Assembly (NCBI GenBank): GCA_039566865.1
Contig: CM076957.1
Span: 12,223,896 to 12,287,895 of the forward strand
DNA from: Aurelia coerulea
Taxonomy: Eukaryota > Cnidaria > Scyphozoa > Semaeostomeae > Ulmaridae
Direction of reading: 5' to 3'
DNA: 64,000 bases
Shown here: piece by piece, positions 10,569 through 21,486 of the stretch
Position numbering within the stretch: position 1 is the first letter of the stretch
Layout: each line of letters starts with the position of its first letter
Notes under the pieces: model-generated
Told to the model about the DNA's origin: nothing
Seen by the model: only the letters and a program-made list of their open reading frames with translations
Database searches by the model: none
Position numbers and translations under genes: made by a program

Positions 10569-12489
10569 TATCTTTATTATTCTGTGAAGCTTTCAGTACT
10601 GGCCCATATTCTTAGTTTCTCACGAAAAAATACGTGCAATGTCTTTTTCATTACACACTGCTATGAATTTAGAACGGTTTTCAGAAGAATGGAGAAAAGG
10701 CCGCTAAAATGACGTATCAAATTTCTTCAAAAAGTATTTGAAATCTACCCAGCTGCAGTTTTGGAATGAGTAATAGAAATCTCGCATGCTTGAAGATTGT
10801 TCAGTGACGGAACACAAGCAACGGCGAGCGACGGGGCGGAATATGTGAAGGAAAGGAGATTTAGGAAAAGAGAGATAGGCTCTGAGACAATTGATACAAT
10901 GCCTCGTTCCTGTGAGGTGATCATAAATAAACACGACAGAAAGTTGTCTGTTACATCTTTTCATCCTGCTCCTAAACCAGGAATATTGATTTTTATTTGT
11001 TCAGAGCATGTCAAGAGTTCTTATCCCATTTTCCCCTCTATCCTTCGTTGCTCGGATTTTTGTTCCTATTCTTTGCCTCTCAATTCTTTTGGTTCTGGTA
11101 CCAAGGGAAATAAAACTTTAAATGGTTAAGACTACAACTGTTACTGAGGTGTCTTGGCAAGGAAAAAGATTATCATATTGATATTTGTCAAATGCTTTCG
11201 ATTCTTTGACTATAACCGCCCGTGTTTCAGGTATATTTTTTCAGACTTTCTAAGACTTTCTGCAACAAAAGGGCCCATACCAAAGCCTACTAAATATTAA
11301 CTGCGAGAAAGATATTCATTTTACGCCAAAAATATTTTGTTTAAAATCGTACCTAAGTGCAAAAGAAATATTAGTTTGGCCCGAAAAATATCAAAGGTCG
11401 TACAGCCAGGCAGACTTTCACTACTTTTGCGGGAAACTTGAGTGATCATTGGTAGAAAGTTTCTTGTTTTTTGTTAAATGTTTCCTAACTTTTGAGTAGA
11501 TTCTTTCCCTTCTGATCTTGACTTCTGTATGTTATTTCAACTGCTATTAACTTGATTCATTTCGAAAATATTTGTCTATTTGGCTTCTTTGAAAAAAAAA
11601 TTTCAAAACTATGATGAAACTTTTGTGAAACTTGATATTTGCTCCTCTGTTATTCGAAAGTCGAATACAGTGTCACGTCAGAGAAATGCGTGTTCTCCTT
11701 ACCAAATTCTATAACGTTTTTGGGATTGTTTTGGCCAGAGGAAGTTGTGGAGAAGCTTACTCTTTTCTAGAAAAGGTATGCCTTTGATTTTTAAATACTC
11801 AGAGTATATCTTTTACATCATTCTCAAGTGCTTTACGCGTCAGTTGAGTTTCAGTGACGACTTGAAGCATCTCCAGCGACTAAAAACATGGAAGAAGCCC
11901 ATTTTAGGCAAGACTTCTGGATTTATTTGGAACATTGCCGTTATTTTGCAACTGGTTTCAACAAGAATTCAGTCATTGGTAAGTGATTTCAAGCAATTTC
12001 CACCAAATAAGGTCCCTGCCGTAAATCAAAACTGTTGTGAAATTTCGAGGACGTTGAAAATTTTCGAAATTAATCAAACCTCGACTTTCTTTCAGTGTTG
12101 CGCGCAAGAACAACCTTGGATTCATGAGAACTCTTGATATATGGTGGAGGCATCCCGAACTCTTAGATTAAAAGCATAAAATCCCTTATGTGTTAAGAAA
12201 CGGCCTTATGTTTGGGACTTTGATAGGGGCGACATTTTAGAAATTGCCACTCTTAGCTTTCACTTGCAAGTTCATTGAGCTATTTTGGCAGAAAAACAAG
12301 ATTTCGCTTACATAAATGTTTTTACTTTTAACAGAAAGACAAAAGAAAACTGAACAAGATGTGTACCATTTAATCAATATCTTCCCTCTATAAACTGCCG
12401 CAAAGAAGCATTTTAGGATCGAAAACATTTAACGTTCATTGCTCGATCAGAATTTCGACGGCGTGAGTTTTTGCCTTCCATCCTTCAAG

Positions 12490-12795
12490 TTAGGCAACAT
12501 TAGTGCACATGTGCGCATCGTTTCTGCTCTGTCTCTCTGTTGTGCCTCTTCCTTCTCTGTATGCTGCCTGATTTAGTGGAATCTTTTCTTGGAAATGTTC
12601 TAATGTTCTCTTAAGTATGCTTATTGCAAGTATCTTTCTCAGAGTGGAAAGTAATATGATTGGTCTTAGGCGCCCTTGTGGTCCAGGTTTCTTTCCTGGC
12701 TTAGGGAAAGGTATTAAAATGCATTTTTTAACTTCTTTTGGGAATTTTCCGCTCTTTGCAATATTATTCAGGAGTTCTTCACGTACTGAACGCAA
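12490..12795 (-). pseudogene. LINE reverse transcriptase fragment, duplicate
   Basis: Identical protein reading to the fragment at 1525-1830. It is carried by the second copy of the large direct duplication and has the same truncation, so it is not an independent insertion. Confidence 0.7.
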
Positions 12796-13025
12796 TAAAA
12801 ATCACAAAAGTCAAATCGCTACATTTCGGTTATGGTTACACTAAGAACCTGAAATTGAGTACATTGCTTATTGCAAGGGGGATAATCCGAAAATTTACTC
12901 TAATTTTCAATTTTGTAAAGTTTTAAAATAGTCAAGATGCTGTTATTCAATTCTAGCAGTAACTGTACGTTCGTAGTGTGTTGTTCCAAACCCATAATCT
13001 GCGTAATTCTTTCGCGCTGTCCAGG

Positions 13026-13133
13026 GCATACATACATACACACATACATACATACATACATACATACATACATACATACATACACACATACATACATACA
13101 TACATACATACATACATACATACATAGATACAT
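13026..13133. repeat. (ATAC)n microsatellite, duplicate and longer
   Basis: Same tract as at 2062-2160 but 8 bases longer and with differently placed ACAC interruptions. It is the main difference between the two duplicated blocks. Confidence 0.95.
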
Positions 13134-13635
13134 AAAATATTTGTTGAGGCAGGCTAAGTCTGGGTCAACCGGAGGGCTGATGTAAAAGAAAATAAGCATA
13201 ATTACAATTTTTTCTATCGTTTTCTAAGAAAAAAAGGAAAAGTTTGTATTTTCAAGCCTTTAAAAATATTTATACTGTGAGTCCATAAATGTTGTAGCCA
13301 CTTGGCCTTTATTAAATTGGATTGTAATTAGTTTTCATCCACATGATTTTAGTTTTCTTTTGACACTTTCGAGAGTCTTCAATTCTTTCATCACTGGGGG
13401 ATCACTCACCAAAATGCTGGACCCCTGAATCGAATGGAAAGGCGACCGTATTCGGTTTTAGGTCTTATTTGGTAGAAACATTTCTTGCTCCTTAACTCAC
13501 GAGCTGGAGTATCTTTCCTTTCAAAGAGATCGACTAACTGTTTTGGCAAGGATTTAGTGTGAATTTGGAACATAAGGGAAGCAAGTCTTCATTTAGAGAT
13601 ATGACTTCCATTGAACCATGTCAAGAACTTCATTT

Positions 13636-13941
13636 TCATTCGTCTTGCTTGGGATACCGTGTATTTAATTCAGCAGCTTTGATATGCAATGCCTCAAGCT
13701 GATTCATTAATGAAACATGTGGTGTCCTCCATATTGATATACAGTATGAGACAGTGGATACAATCGCTTTGTAATAAATTTCCTCCAGGACTTTGCTTCG
13801 TAACCCTTTTAAACGTTTGAGTTGTTTGAGCTTTGCGGCGTACTGTTTGCGAACTGCATCAACCTGTGGTCTCCAGCATAGTTTGTTATCAATTAGTACT
13901 ACTCCTAAATCCACGTTTTGCGTCAGTCTTTTTTTCAGCAT
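13636..13941 (-). pseudogene. LINE RT C-terminal fragment, duplicate
   Basis: Identical translation to 2663-2968, carried in the second copy of the large duplication. Confidence 0.8.
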
Positions 13942-14027
13942 TCGTTCTAACTGGAAAATAATTAGATGTAGATGTAGAATTAAAATTCTGGACTCCAGCT
14001 TTTAGTGGTACTGGTTTCAGTAAACGG

Positions 14028-14353
14028 AATGTGAATCGTCCGAAGAAGATCATCTCCTTTTCCTCTCTTCTTCGCTCGCAATGTTTACATCAGGCCAAAC
14101 CGAACTTTCGTCGATTCTTTCCGCTGAAAATCCCTTTGTCTGCACTTTAGTCACACTGCATCCAAGATTTGAGTTTCTGAAACATCTGGGGACACGTTCT
14201 TCGGTAAATATAGTTGATATTTCGAATTTTTTCAATATTTCCAGCGTAAGTCATATCTTCTCATACATTTCCTATACAAAAAACACTAACTCGGCCAGGT
14301 GTGTAACTAAAAGTACCAGCATGCATTGCGCGCCCAACTGGTGATGACGTAAT
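14028..14353 (-). repeat. Dispersed repeat family X, copy 1 duplicate
   Basis: Second-copy counterpart of 3055-3380, carried in the large direct duplication. It has one base change near 14304. Confidence 0.55.
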
Positions 14354-14700
14354 CGTAATCATGGGAATGGTCTATCAAACTTTCAAGCTTGATGACATAT
14401 TTTTTGAAAGCTGCACCAGGAGATCAGTTAACCGCAAAAGTAATTGGCAACCGAAAACGTGAGGCGGGATTAGTGGTGCCCACGAAATATAGAGCTGTAA
14501 CAAATTGCAAGACAATGTCAACAACTCTCCGTGGAAATTGATCGAAACGCGGGACAGTTATAAGAATTTTGAGATAAAATTTGACAAGACTTTGAAAATA
14601 GCAAATACTGTTGTATTTTGTGTAATTGAGCAATGGATTGAGTGATAACTTGGATAATTGAGAAAAATTATTCTTAAAATTGATTAACTTCTCACGGGGG

Positions 14701-15070
14701 CTTTTTTATATTCAAATATAAATTTTACAATATATCTTACATTCTGCTACAGCTATTTAAATCACTATACAATACTACAGGTACGATACCATGGGGAGCG
14801 AGAGACAATGACTACCCAATGGCCAATATATAAAAACATGAAACGTTAAACTGTATCCAGTCACATTACGAAACAATTAAAAATTAATGGATACTATACT
14901 AGATTCTGTCTCATATCAGATGTCAGGTCAGGGCTGCAATGAGCTGAAAGATGTCACGAGTGCAAAAACATGTTACTGTTGATTAAGGTACGTAAAATGC
15001 CTGACATCTGATATGAAACAGAATTTACAAAGAAAAGAACTACTTACGACAAAGGACTTGGTAGCTTATT
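14701..15070. repeat. Hairpin repeat family H, copy 1
   Basis: Shares ordered blocks with 23588-24144 and 28916-29330: a 'tac..ta..a..gga..ATGCCA/ACCAGGG' block, a run of TATACA/TACAAA words, then an inverted repeat. The inverted pair here is TGTCTCATATCAGATGTCAG (from about 14907) and its inverse ending near 15021. The segment between the arms differs from the other copies. It ends near ACAAAGGACTTGG. It has no ORF. It begins inside the duplicated block; only copy 2 of the duplication continues into it. Confidence 0.65.
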
Positions 15071-15389
15071 CAAAGGTGGGAGTTTTTCGAGGGCCGGGGC
15101 ATATTTTGCAGAAATTTTTTTATGCAAAGGTGGGGGCTCATTTGGGGACACACAGCATGTTAATTGGAATAGCTAAACAATTTCAGAGAGATATCGTAAC
15201 CAGATCTCTACGGAGACCTAAATCTCAAAAATGCACATTTCGAATGACGCCATGAAAGAGGGATTCAAAAAGGACAGAAATAAGAAAGAAAGTGTTATTC
15301 CAATCTCTCGTTGCCAAGTAAAAAATTAATTGCACTTACAATGAACTGTTTCATAATCTATCTCTCACAGAGGATCAACATTAATCACG
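15071..15389. other. No gene recognised
   Basis: Contains a GGTGGGAGTTTTTCGAGGGCCGGGG block repeated loosely as GGTGGGGGCTCATTTGGGG. Nothing else is supportable. It lies in the presumed ELOVL intron. Confidence 0.4.
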
Positions 15390-15419
15390 TCATTCAAAAT
15401 GGAAGTTTATTTGCTTTGA

Positions 15420-15715
15420 ATAAAAAACAACAAACAAATAAAACATGATAAAGACAAGACGAGATGAGATGAGACAAAAAACAAAGCAAGACAAAACAAA
15501 GTAAAACGAGATCAAACAAAACAAAATAGACGAGATAAGACGAAAAAAGGACAAGACAAAACACGACAAGATAAGACAAAACAAGACAAGACATAATAAG
15601 ACAAGATAAAAACAAGATAAGATGCGACAAAACAAACAAGATAAGACAAGACCAGGCAAGATAAGACAAAACAAGACCAGGCAAGATAAAACAAAACGAG
15701 AAGGATCCCGCGGAG
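15420..15715. repeat. Purine-rich AAGACA/ATAAGAC low-complexity tract
   Basis: About 300 bases of almost only A, G and C in repeats of AAGACA(A), with the opposite strand a long polypyrimidine run. It generates spurious LVLSCL reading frames. On the minus strand it lies immediately downstream of the ELOVL 5' splice site, i.e. inside the intron. Confidence 0.85.
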
Positions 15716-15727
15716 CCATATACTTAC

Positions 15728-15946
15728 GTGAAGAAAAGAGACTTGTGTCTGCTTTTGTCTCAAAATCATGAAAACTGTGTCAAGGAGCTCGACGTACTTC
15801 GAAACGAGATAGATGAACATGCCAATTTTTACAAATTTATTGTATTTCATTTGAAAGAAGCAACCACAGTCAAACAATCCATAGCACAGATGAAGTAAAG
15901 ATGCAAGACTCATTATCACACAAATAACATTATGCAACAGCATCAC
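15728..15946 (-). CDS. ELOVL-family fatty acid elongase, internal exon
   Basis: A 219-base exon (73 codons, phase 0 at both ends) on the minus strand. It is bounded by an acceptor (pyrimidine-rich ...TTCATAG) at 15947-15948 and a consensus donor GTAAGT at 15722-15727. It encodes a membrane-spanning stretch (MLLHNVICVIMSLASLLHLC) and then the ELO hallmark region with SKYVELLDTVFMILRQK and QVSFLH. ELOVL proteins are multi-pass ER membrane condensing enzymes that add two-carbon units from malonyl-CoA to long-chain acyl-CoAs. The catalytic HXXHH box normally follows FLHV and would start the next exon. The KYVELLDT block and 'K.Q..FLH' are conserved. Flanking exons were not found in this window, so introns are long and transposon-filled. 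The paralogue (for example ELOVL4/7-like or 2/5-like) cannot be set from one exon. Confidence 0.85.
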
Positions 15947-15950
15947 CTAT

Positions 15951-16239
15951 GAATAGAAAGAAAGCAATCATTACCAACCCTGGCGATCTCTCATATTAGA
16001 AGGCGACCAAACCAACTTTAAAGTAAATCAACAGCGTTAAAAGCAACTTAATTAGGAAATTTTTCGATTTTTCGGCAATCTAAATATAACCATTGTAATT
16101 GATGTTCTCGATCGATGGAAACAATCGGAAGATAAGTAGCGCTTTTCGTTCCTTTGTGATATGTTTAGATTATGTCACTATGTCTCCATTCATTTACTTC
16201 AGGTGTAGTTAGAAATTCACTTAAAGTAATTAACCTGAG
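15951..16239. other. Intronic sequence, no feature seen
   Basis: AT-rich DNA upstream (minus sense) of the ELOVL exon. It contains the acceptor's pyrimidine tract at its left edge. No repeat family was recognised. Confidence 0.5.
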
Positions 16240-16243
16240 TTAA

Positions 16244-16746
16244 AGCCTTGTTTCCATTAATTGGTAAGGGGATCGGCGACAGTCTGCGATCGTCGGCGAT
16301 CCCTATCTTCCATCCTCCATCTGCGATTTCAGCAGAGTGTTTCCATTAGTCGGCGACAGTCTGCGACGCACCTATACCATAATCCTTTTCAAACCCACAA
16401 GATGGCACGCAAGCGTAGCAACGACAACTACTATCATCTAATTGGCTAATCAGATCCACGCGATCATAGTTTAACAAAAGCGCATCTGCGATGATCGCCG
16501 ATCGTCTGCGATGTGTGTTTCCATAAACATTTTCCCAGACCGGGACAGTCGTAACGATCGGGAAAGTTGAACTTAGTTTAACTTTCCCGAAGCTTACGAT
16601 CCACGAGCGCCGACGGTCTTGAGGATCGTAAGCAGGTGTTTCCATTAAATGGGAAACGCATCGCAGACGATTGCAGACGATTGCAGACGATCGCAGACCG
16701 TCGTCGATCTCCTTACGATCGCTATACGACTTAATGGAAACCAGGC
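16244..16746. mobile_element. TTAA-flanked MITE with iterated CTGCGA motifs
   Basis: The termini AGCCTTGTTTCCATTAA and its near-inverse TTAATGGAAACCAGGCT are flanked by TTAA at 16240-16243 and 16747-16750. The 503-bp body carries many copies of TCTGCGA/TCGCAGA with GATCG spacers, clustered towards both ends. This arrangement is usual for transposase-binding sites. There is no transposase. TTAA duplication fits piggyBac- or Kolobok-type elements. The internal GTTTCCATTA repeats (16338, 16645) suggest nested or multiplied ends. Confidence 0.8.
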
Positions 16747-16934
16747 TTAAAAGATGAGATCTCATAGATCTATAAATATCCTATTGTATATGATAATCCA
16801 GCTCGTGGCGAATGAAAGCAATGATAAAGAAAACAATAGAGGGATTAGGAGTTTCTTTGTCCTATTTATAGACAAGCGCTATATATCTCAGGTCATTCAC
16901 TTTAAGAACGAAAAAATATATAAATATATATATG

Positions 16935-17180
16935 TACCGGGTGTCCCAAAAAACCCCACAGATTTAAAAACTATGACGCAAGCTGTTTCAAATTAATAAT
17001 AAAATGATAATTTGTATCTAAATTTGCAATGATTAGATCAAATGTTGATACACTCTTCAGAATTTTAGTGATTTCGTTGCAGAGTTAAAGAGCAACAAAT
17101 TTCAAATTTGCTGTCAGGGCAAAACCAGAGCTACTAGCATTAGTTCAAAGTATACTGCAAAATTAAAAATGTTGCACTGA
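16935..17180. mobile_element. Mariner-type element end (CCGGGTGTCCCAAAA)
   Basis: TA followed by CCGGGTGTCCCAAAAAACCC, the same terminus as the complete small MITE at 39432-39642. The opposite end was not found nearby, so the right boundary is arbitrary. No transposase frame was seen. Confidence 0.5.
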
Positions 17181-17639
17181 CACTTAACACAACTTGAATA
17201 CGAAACCATAATTTTCCATTTTCAGGGCAAAGCCTTCGAAATGCAGTTAATGTCCACTTGTAGCGCTCCCTCCAAATGATCGACCCCGCCTCTTACTCAA
17301 GTAGCCTCGCTACAGATTCTTATGTGGCATCACGATAAATCACAATATTTTTTTTTATTATCAAGACACTATATCATTTGATACATGGTCAACTACGGCT
17401 ACAGATAACAAAAGACGATTTAAATACAAAATAAACAGTACAAAATAGAGGTTACAACTAAATACCTAAAAAAAATTCTAGGTGGGTTTCATTCTACTTT
17501 TTATTGATTTCTGTTTTCTGAATTTTGAGGCGTTTGGAGTATATATCATGAAGAAATTCAGAAAATGTCTGTATATCTAAGTTTCTGTTCATCCGTTTGT
17601 ATATATTTGAAATTGGGGCAGAGATTTTGTGTTTTATCT

Positions 17640-18370
17640 AGAAACACTGTCCGTTCAGAGATAAATGTTTGGCACTAGAGAATGAAATGGGTCTCGTTTT
17701 CAATTTTTTTTTGGCAGGATCTGCAGAATCGTCTTTCTCTTTCTAAGGGGGGCTTGAAATGTCTTCCTTTCTCTATTGCAAGGCAGTGGTCGCTAAGGCG
17801 CAATTTTGATAGTATTCGTCTATGTGATCTGTTGGTAATTAGGGAGAGATAATTTTCATATGTAATTTGAGATTTGTATGTTTTATATGATAAGGCTTTT
17901 GGGCAGTCACAAGTGATTTTTTCATTGTATCTGATGCTCTTGTATAAGGGTTTCTTTTGTCGCATGTTTTGAGAGTAATGCAATAGATTCAGTATTTAGG
18001 CCATCCTCTGTAAGGTTATCAGTCAAGTTATTCATGTAAGAGGTTATTGTTTGACGGTGGTTTATTGAATTTTCGTATTCAAGGGCCTGAGATACCAAAG
18101 AGAGTGGTTCAGATTCATTAATTATATGTTTTATGAAGTTGTCAGTCCTGCAGTTTAAAGGGATGCTGAGGGGGTAGCGACCTAGTTCACCGCGTACAAA
18201 TGCATTTGTGGTTGATCTATTTACTCCCAGTAAGCGTTTTAAAAATTGTGTGTGTATTCGTTCAATTTTACAACTATCCCAAAAATTTCGGTGTCGGTTT
18301 AGGTAAGGACCCCAGACCTCAGAACCATAGAGTAGAATAGGGGCTCTGTACCATAATATCAACTAAGGTA
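17640..18370 (-). pseudogene. LINE C-terminal region with Cys-rich finger
   Basis: Two minus frames joined by a frameshift near 17930-17980. The upstream frame carries PILLYGSEVWGP, a 'FLKRLLGVNRSTTN' block and GELGRYPLSI, a standard post-RT region of LINEs. The downstream frame carries RRILSKLRLSDHCLAIEKGR and the finger FCRSCQKKIENETHFIL (C..C...E.HF). The RT catalytic core is absent, so this is a 5'-truncated copy. Its 3' part extends to about 17350. Confidence 0.75.
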
Positions 18371-18599
18371 TTACTGCCGCGATTTTACTCTGAAAAATTA
18401 TGGATCAAAGTTCGGCACTTAAAGTGCCACTGAAGTGTATTAGTAAAAAAAAATGTTAATACGTTTCCTAATGGAAAAATCATCGATGATTCGATTGACG
18501 TAAACATTTTTTCATTTTGGTGTAGGGAAATGCCATTTTTTGGGGTGTTTCTACCCCTTGGTCTTGCAAAAAGAGCCTGGGCCAAATGACGTAGAATAA

Positions 18600-18985
18600 T
18601 TTATCAAGCGTTCCATTCAATTCATCACACACGAAGATACCACTGTGAACGACTGGAAGGAAGGTTCCTGGCTGCCAATGTGCCGTGAGGAAAAGTGAAG
18701 ATTATTGCATGTTTTGCCGAGACTTTGGAGATAAATTGGATTCCAATCGCATCAGAAGTACCAAGTGACCACGGGATGATAAATAACAAATGCTGTGGAG
18801 TGATGTAGCCGGTTTAAAACTGTTTGAAAGCCGCCGTTTATTGACGATGATTTAGGCCCTCTTGCCCGCATCAAATTCAGGGAAGAGGCGATGATGGCGA
18901 GATTGGAAGCATCAATTACGGCATGTTGGGAAATCAGATATTCCAATTAATGGACACCTGGAAGTGCTTCTACAATTAAATGGTG
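18600..18985 (+). other. Weakly coding-like stretch, unidentified
   Basis: One plus frame reads NDWKEGSWLPMC and, after stops, PFIDDDLGPLARIKFREEAMMARLEASITACWEI. The two parts are not joined, and I do not recognise a family. It ends near AATG|GTGAGA, which could be a donor site. It may be a decayed exon or element. Confidence 0.2.
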
Positions 18986-19560
18986 AGAATTTGTGATTGA
19001 ATACTTTACTTGTTTTTCTTTCATGTGTTGATGTGATGGGTCATTTGAATTTGTGTTCGTTGTGATTGTGAGGCTTTTCACCAGCACTTGAGCAAACGTG
19101 TCTTGACCAGAAGCACGAAGGGGATCAGATATGAGTTTTCTGCAAACTTATTAAGTCGGCAGTAACATAAAAGGAGCAAATTAAGTGAGCCTAAGATGGT
19201 ATGAAACTGAACATGATTTTTGTTACCAGGATTTGCGGTTATCTGTTATTATTGCAATAAATAGAAAATCAAGGTTTGCCTGTAAGGTAGCCAATGTAGA
19301 AAGATGAAGTTTTGCCTTTTTATCACAATTTACTGTGGTTGGTTAGCCAATTCAGAGTTAAATGTTTTTGTTATTTATTGTCATTCAGGTCCAAAAAATC
19401 TGGTATAAACATTGCTTAGAGCATGGTTGACTCCAATTGGATGAGAATATTTCATGCAAAATGGCCTGGAACTTGAACCCTGCAGGACAAGCTCGAAATT
19501 TAAAATTTTATGGATACCAAAACATTTTACAAGCAACTGAAACTTTGCCGCTGATGCCAT
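18986..19560. other. No feature recognised
   Basis: AT-rich sequence without a credible ORF or repeat terminus. Confidence 0.4.
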
Positions 19561-19626
19561 TTTGTATTGTATTGTATTGTATTGTATTGTATTGTATTGT
19601 ATTGTATTGTATTGTATTGTATTGTA
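19561..19626. repeat. (ATTGT)n microsatellite
   Basis: Perfect pentanucleotide tract of about 13 units. Confidence 0.97.
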
Positions 19627-21200
19627 TAACAAGAAAAGAGTGTGGCTTATCTTAAACAGTGAGTTCCACACATGGCAGCATATATTTTTCTCAGCCCAAA
19701 ATCCTGAGTCTAACACAGTCTCTTGGCCTAGCTTGGCCTCACATCACAATACCTGATATTTCTTGTCACAGGAAAAAATAAGTTCAGCTTTTGTTATGTG
19801 GTTTCATAAAAAGTTGAAAATAGATTGCAGAAGATTAAAAGGAGATTAGGTGGGAATCATCCTAAATAAGTTTTCATAAAAGTGAAAGGATTAACTCGGA
19901 CTTTAGGGCCCAGCTGCACAATAGCAGTAAATCCTTTTGCAAAAATGAAAGGTATGATCTGTTTAAAGTGAGGGTGGTAGTATACTCTACAATATCAATT
20001 TAGTTTGCTGAATTTGGGAAAACCAAACTCCAAATAACGATTCTCAATTATGTTTGATATTCAACCTAATGTCTCATTCTATTCCTGCCCTGACCATCCT
20101 CCGCAGGCAGCCCAGGGGTCAAAGAATTGCTTGTACAGATGCCTCAGGGGATGGGGTAAGTCTTTTGGCAAATGCCCAGGGACTTGACACTGAACACATG
20201 CATACTCCCAAAAACTTTATAAGCAAATGCTATAATCACTACAATTATCAAATGCCCCTGGAAGCAGGGGAAAATTTGCAGTCAAATGCATGGGGGCCAG
20301 GAATATCATATGAGCAAATACCCAGGGGTGTCCCAGGGAAATGACCAGAGTAGGAATTGAACAAGACATAGGTCCACATCACAGTTTCCAAATGTTGTAA
20401 AATAGGCCTTGTATGCAGTTGTTGAGTTCTTCACATGTACTTCCTCATATGTAAACAAATGTGAGTTGTATTTGAAAAAGTTAACAAACAAACTGTAGTT
20501 CTATCTGACATTGGCATTGACATTATACCAAAGAGTTCCAATCAGGGATGTCAGCAGGGAAGGGTTACTTTTATTTACAAAATTGTCTTTGCTGTTCATC
20601 AGGCATAATTAAACTGGCAACTGTGTTTTTGTCCTGCCCTACTTCAGCATTTCTTCTAAAACTTGCATGTAGGTTAGAAGGTAGCAATAATCCATTTAAC
20701 ATCATTACTGCTTATTTTCTGTTATTTTCTTACTGAGCATGTGTAGCTGTAGCGCTCTTTTGCTAACAGAGTGAACCCCCTGTTGTGGACAATACGAACA
20801 TAACAAACATACTGTTGTCACAACAGAGAATATTTTGATCATGTTCTTGTGCTAATGTGTTGTGTAGAATGTCGTAAAGGGAATAGGTTTAGTCTTTGTA
20901 TTGTGTTTGAGTTGCATATGTATTGGGTTTTGATTAGCTTTTTAAAAATAGTCTACTAGTTCTGTTGATGAGATAAGAGTAAAAATATGGACAAAACATA
21001 ATATCTATGTATCGAACCTGCATTGCACGAGGTTGTCAAACCTACGTACACTCGAGGGCTATATTTGGCGCCCAGTGAGATTTTTAACTTCAAGCCTGAC
21101 TGATGTGGTAGATCGCCGTAAAAAGAGCAAAGAACGTTTTCACCGTTGCAGTTCAGATTGCCACCGCCGCCATATCTCTTTATATCTTTATCTTTTCTAT
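19627..21200. other. Mostly featureless; GCAAATGCCC-type motif cluster
   Basis: No gene supported. Between 20150 and 20335 the words GCAAATGCCCAGGG, CAAATGCCCCTGG, CAAATGCATGGGGGCC and GCAAATACCCAGGGG recur, as in the sub-terminal region of a DNA element. No inverted ends were found. Confidence 0.3.
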
Positions 21201-21207
21201 ATCTTTT

Positions 21208-21445
21208 CGTGGACCTAAGTTTTGGAATCAACTTGAACCTGATGCTAAACAGGCACCCTCCCTTGCCACTTTTAAGAGAAGAATCAAAAACTTGCCTTAA
21301 CGAGAATTCTTTTTTTTTTTTGTTAACTATTATATAGTGATCTTTTGAATTAGTAAATGTTTTGCCACGGCCCCCTGAAAAGCAGTTCATATGGATTGAC
21401 GGGGCTACCGTGCCTAAATAAATAAAAATGAAATGAAATGAAATG
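21208..21445 (+). pseudogene. LINE 3' end, family M, copy 1
   Basis: Near-identical to 49240-49468. The last codons correspond to FVDLSFGINLNLMLNRHPPL in a shifted frame (GPKLWNQL...SLATFKRRIK in the better copy). The 3' UTR contains GTTTTGCCACGGCCCCCTG and ends in AATGAAATGA repeats. It is severely 5'-truncated. The tail abuts the Gypsy gag remnant. Confidence 0.75.
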
Positions 21446-21486
21446 AAAGAATTTAAAAGCAGAATTGGCTGCTATCAAAAGCTAAG

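Larger units (their letters stand above)
10966..14733. repeat. Segmental direct duplication, copy 2
   Basis: Second copy of 1-3760. The left end may extend further, because copy 1 is truncated by the window start. The right end at 14733 falls inside a dispersed hairpin repeat (about 14701-15070). The first 30-odd bases of that repeat are shared by both copies, and only copy 2 continues into the rest of it. About 7.2 kb of unrelated sequence separates the copies. Confidence 0.95.

Noticed and set aside
15390..15719. Leu/Cys/Ser-rich hydrophobic minus-strand frames resembling a membrane protein
   Set aside because: They arise from the AAGACA low-complexity tract. Only the separate part at 15728-15946 is the ELOVL exon.
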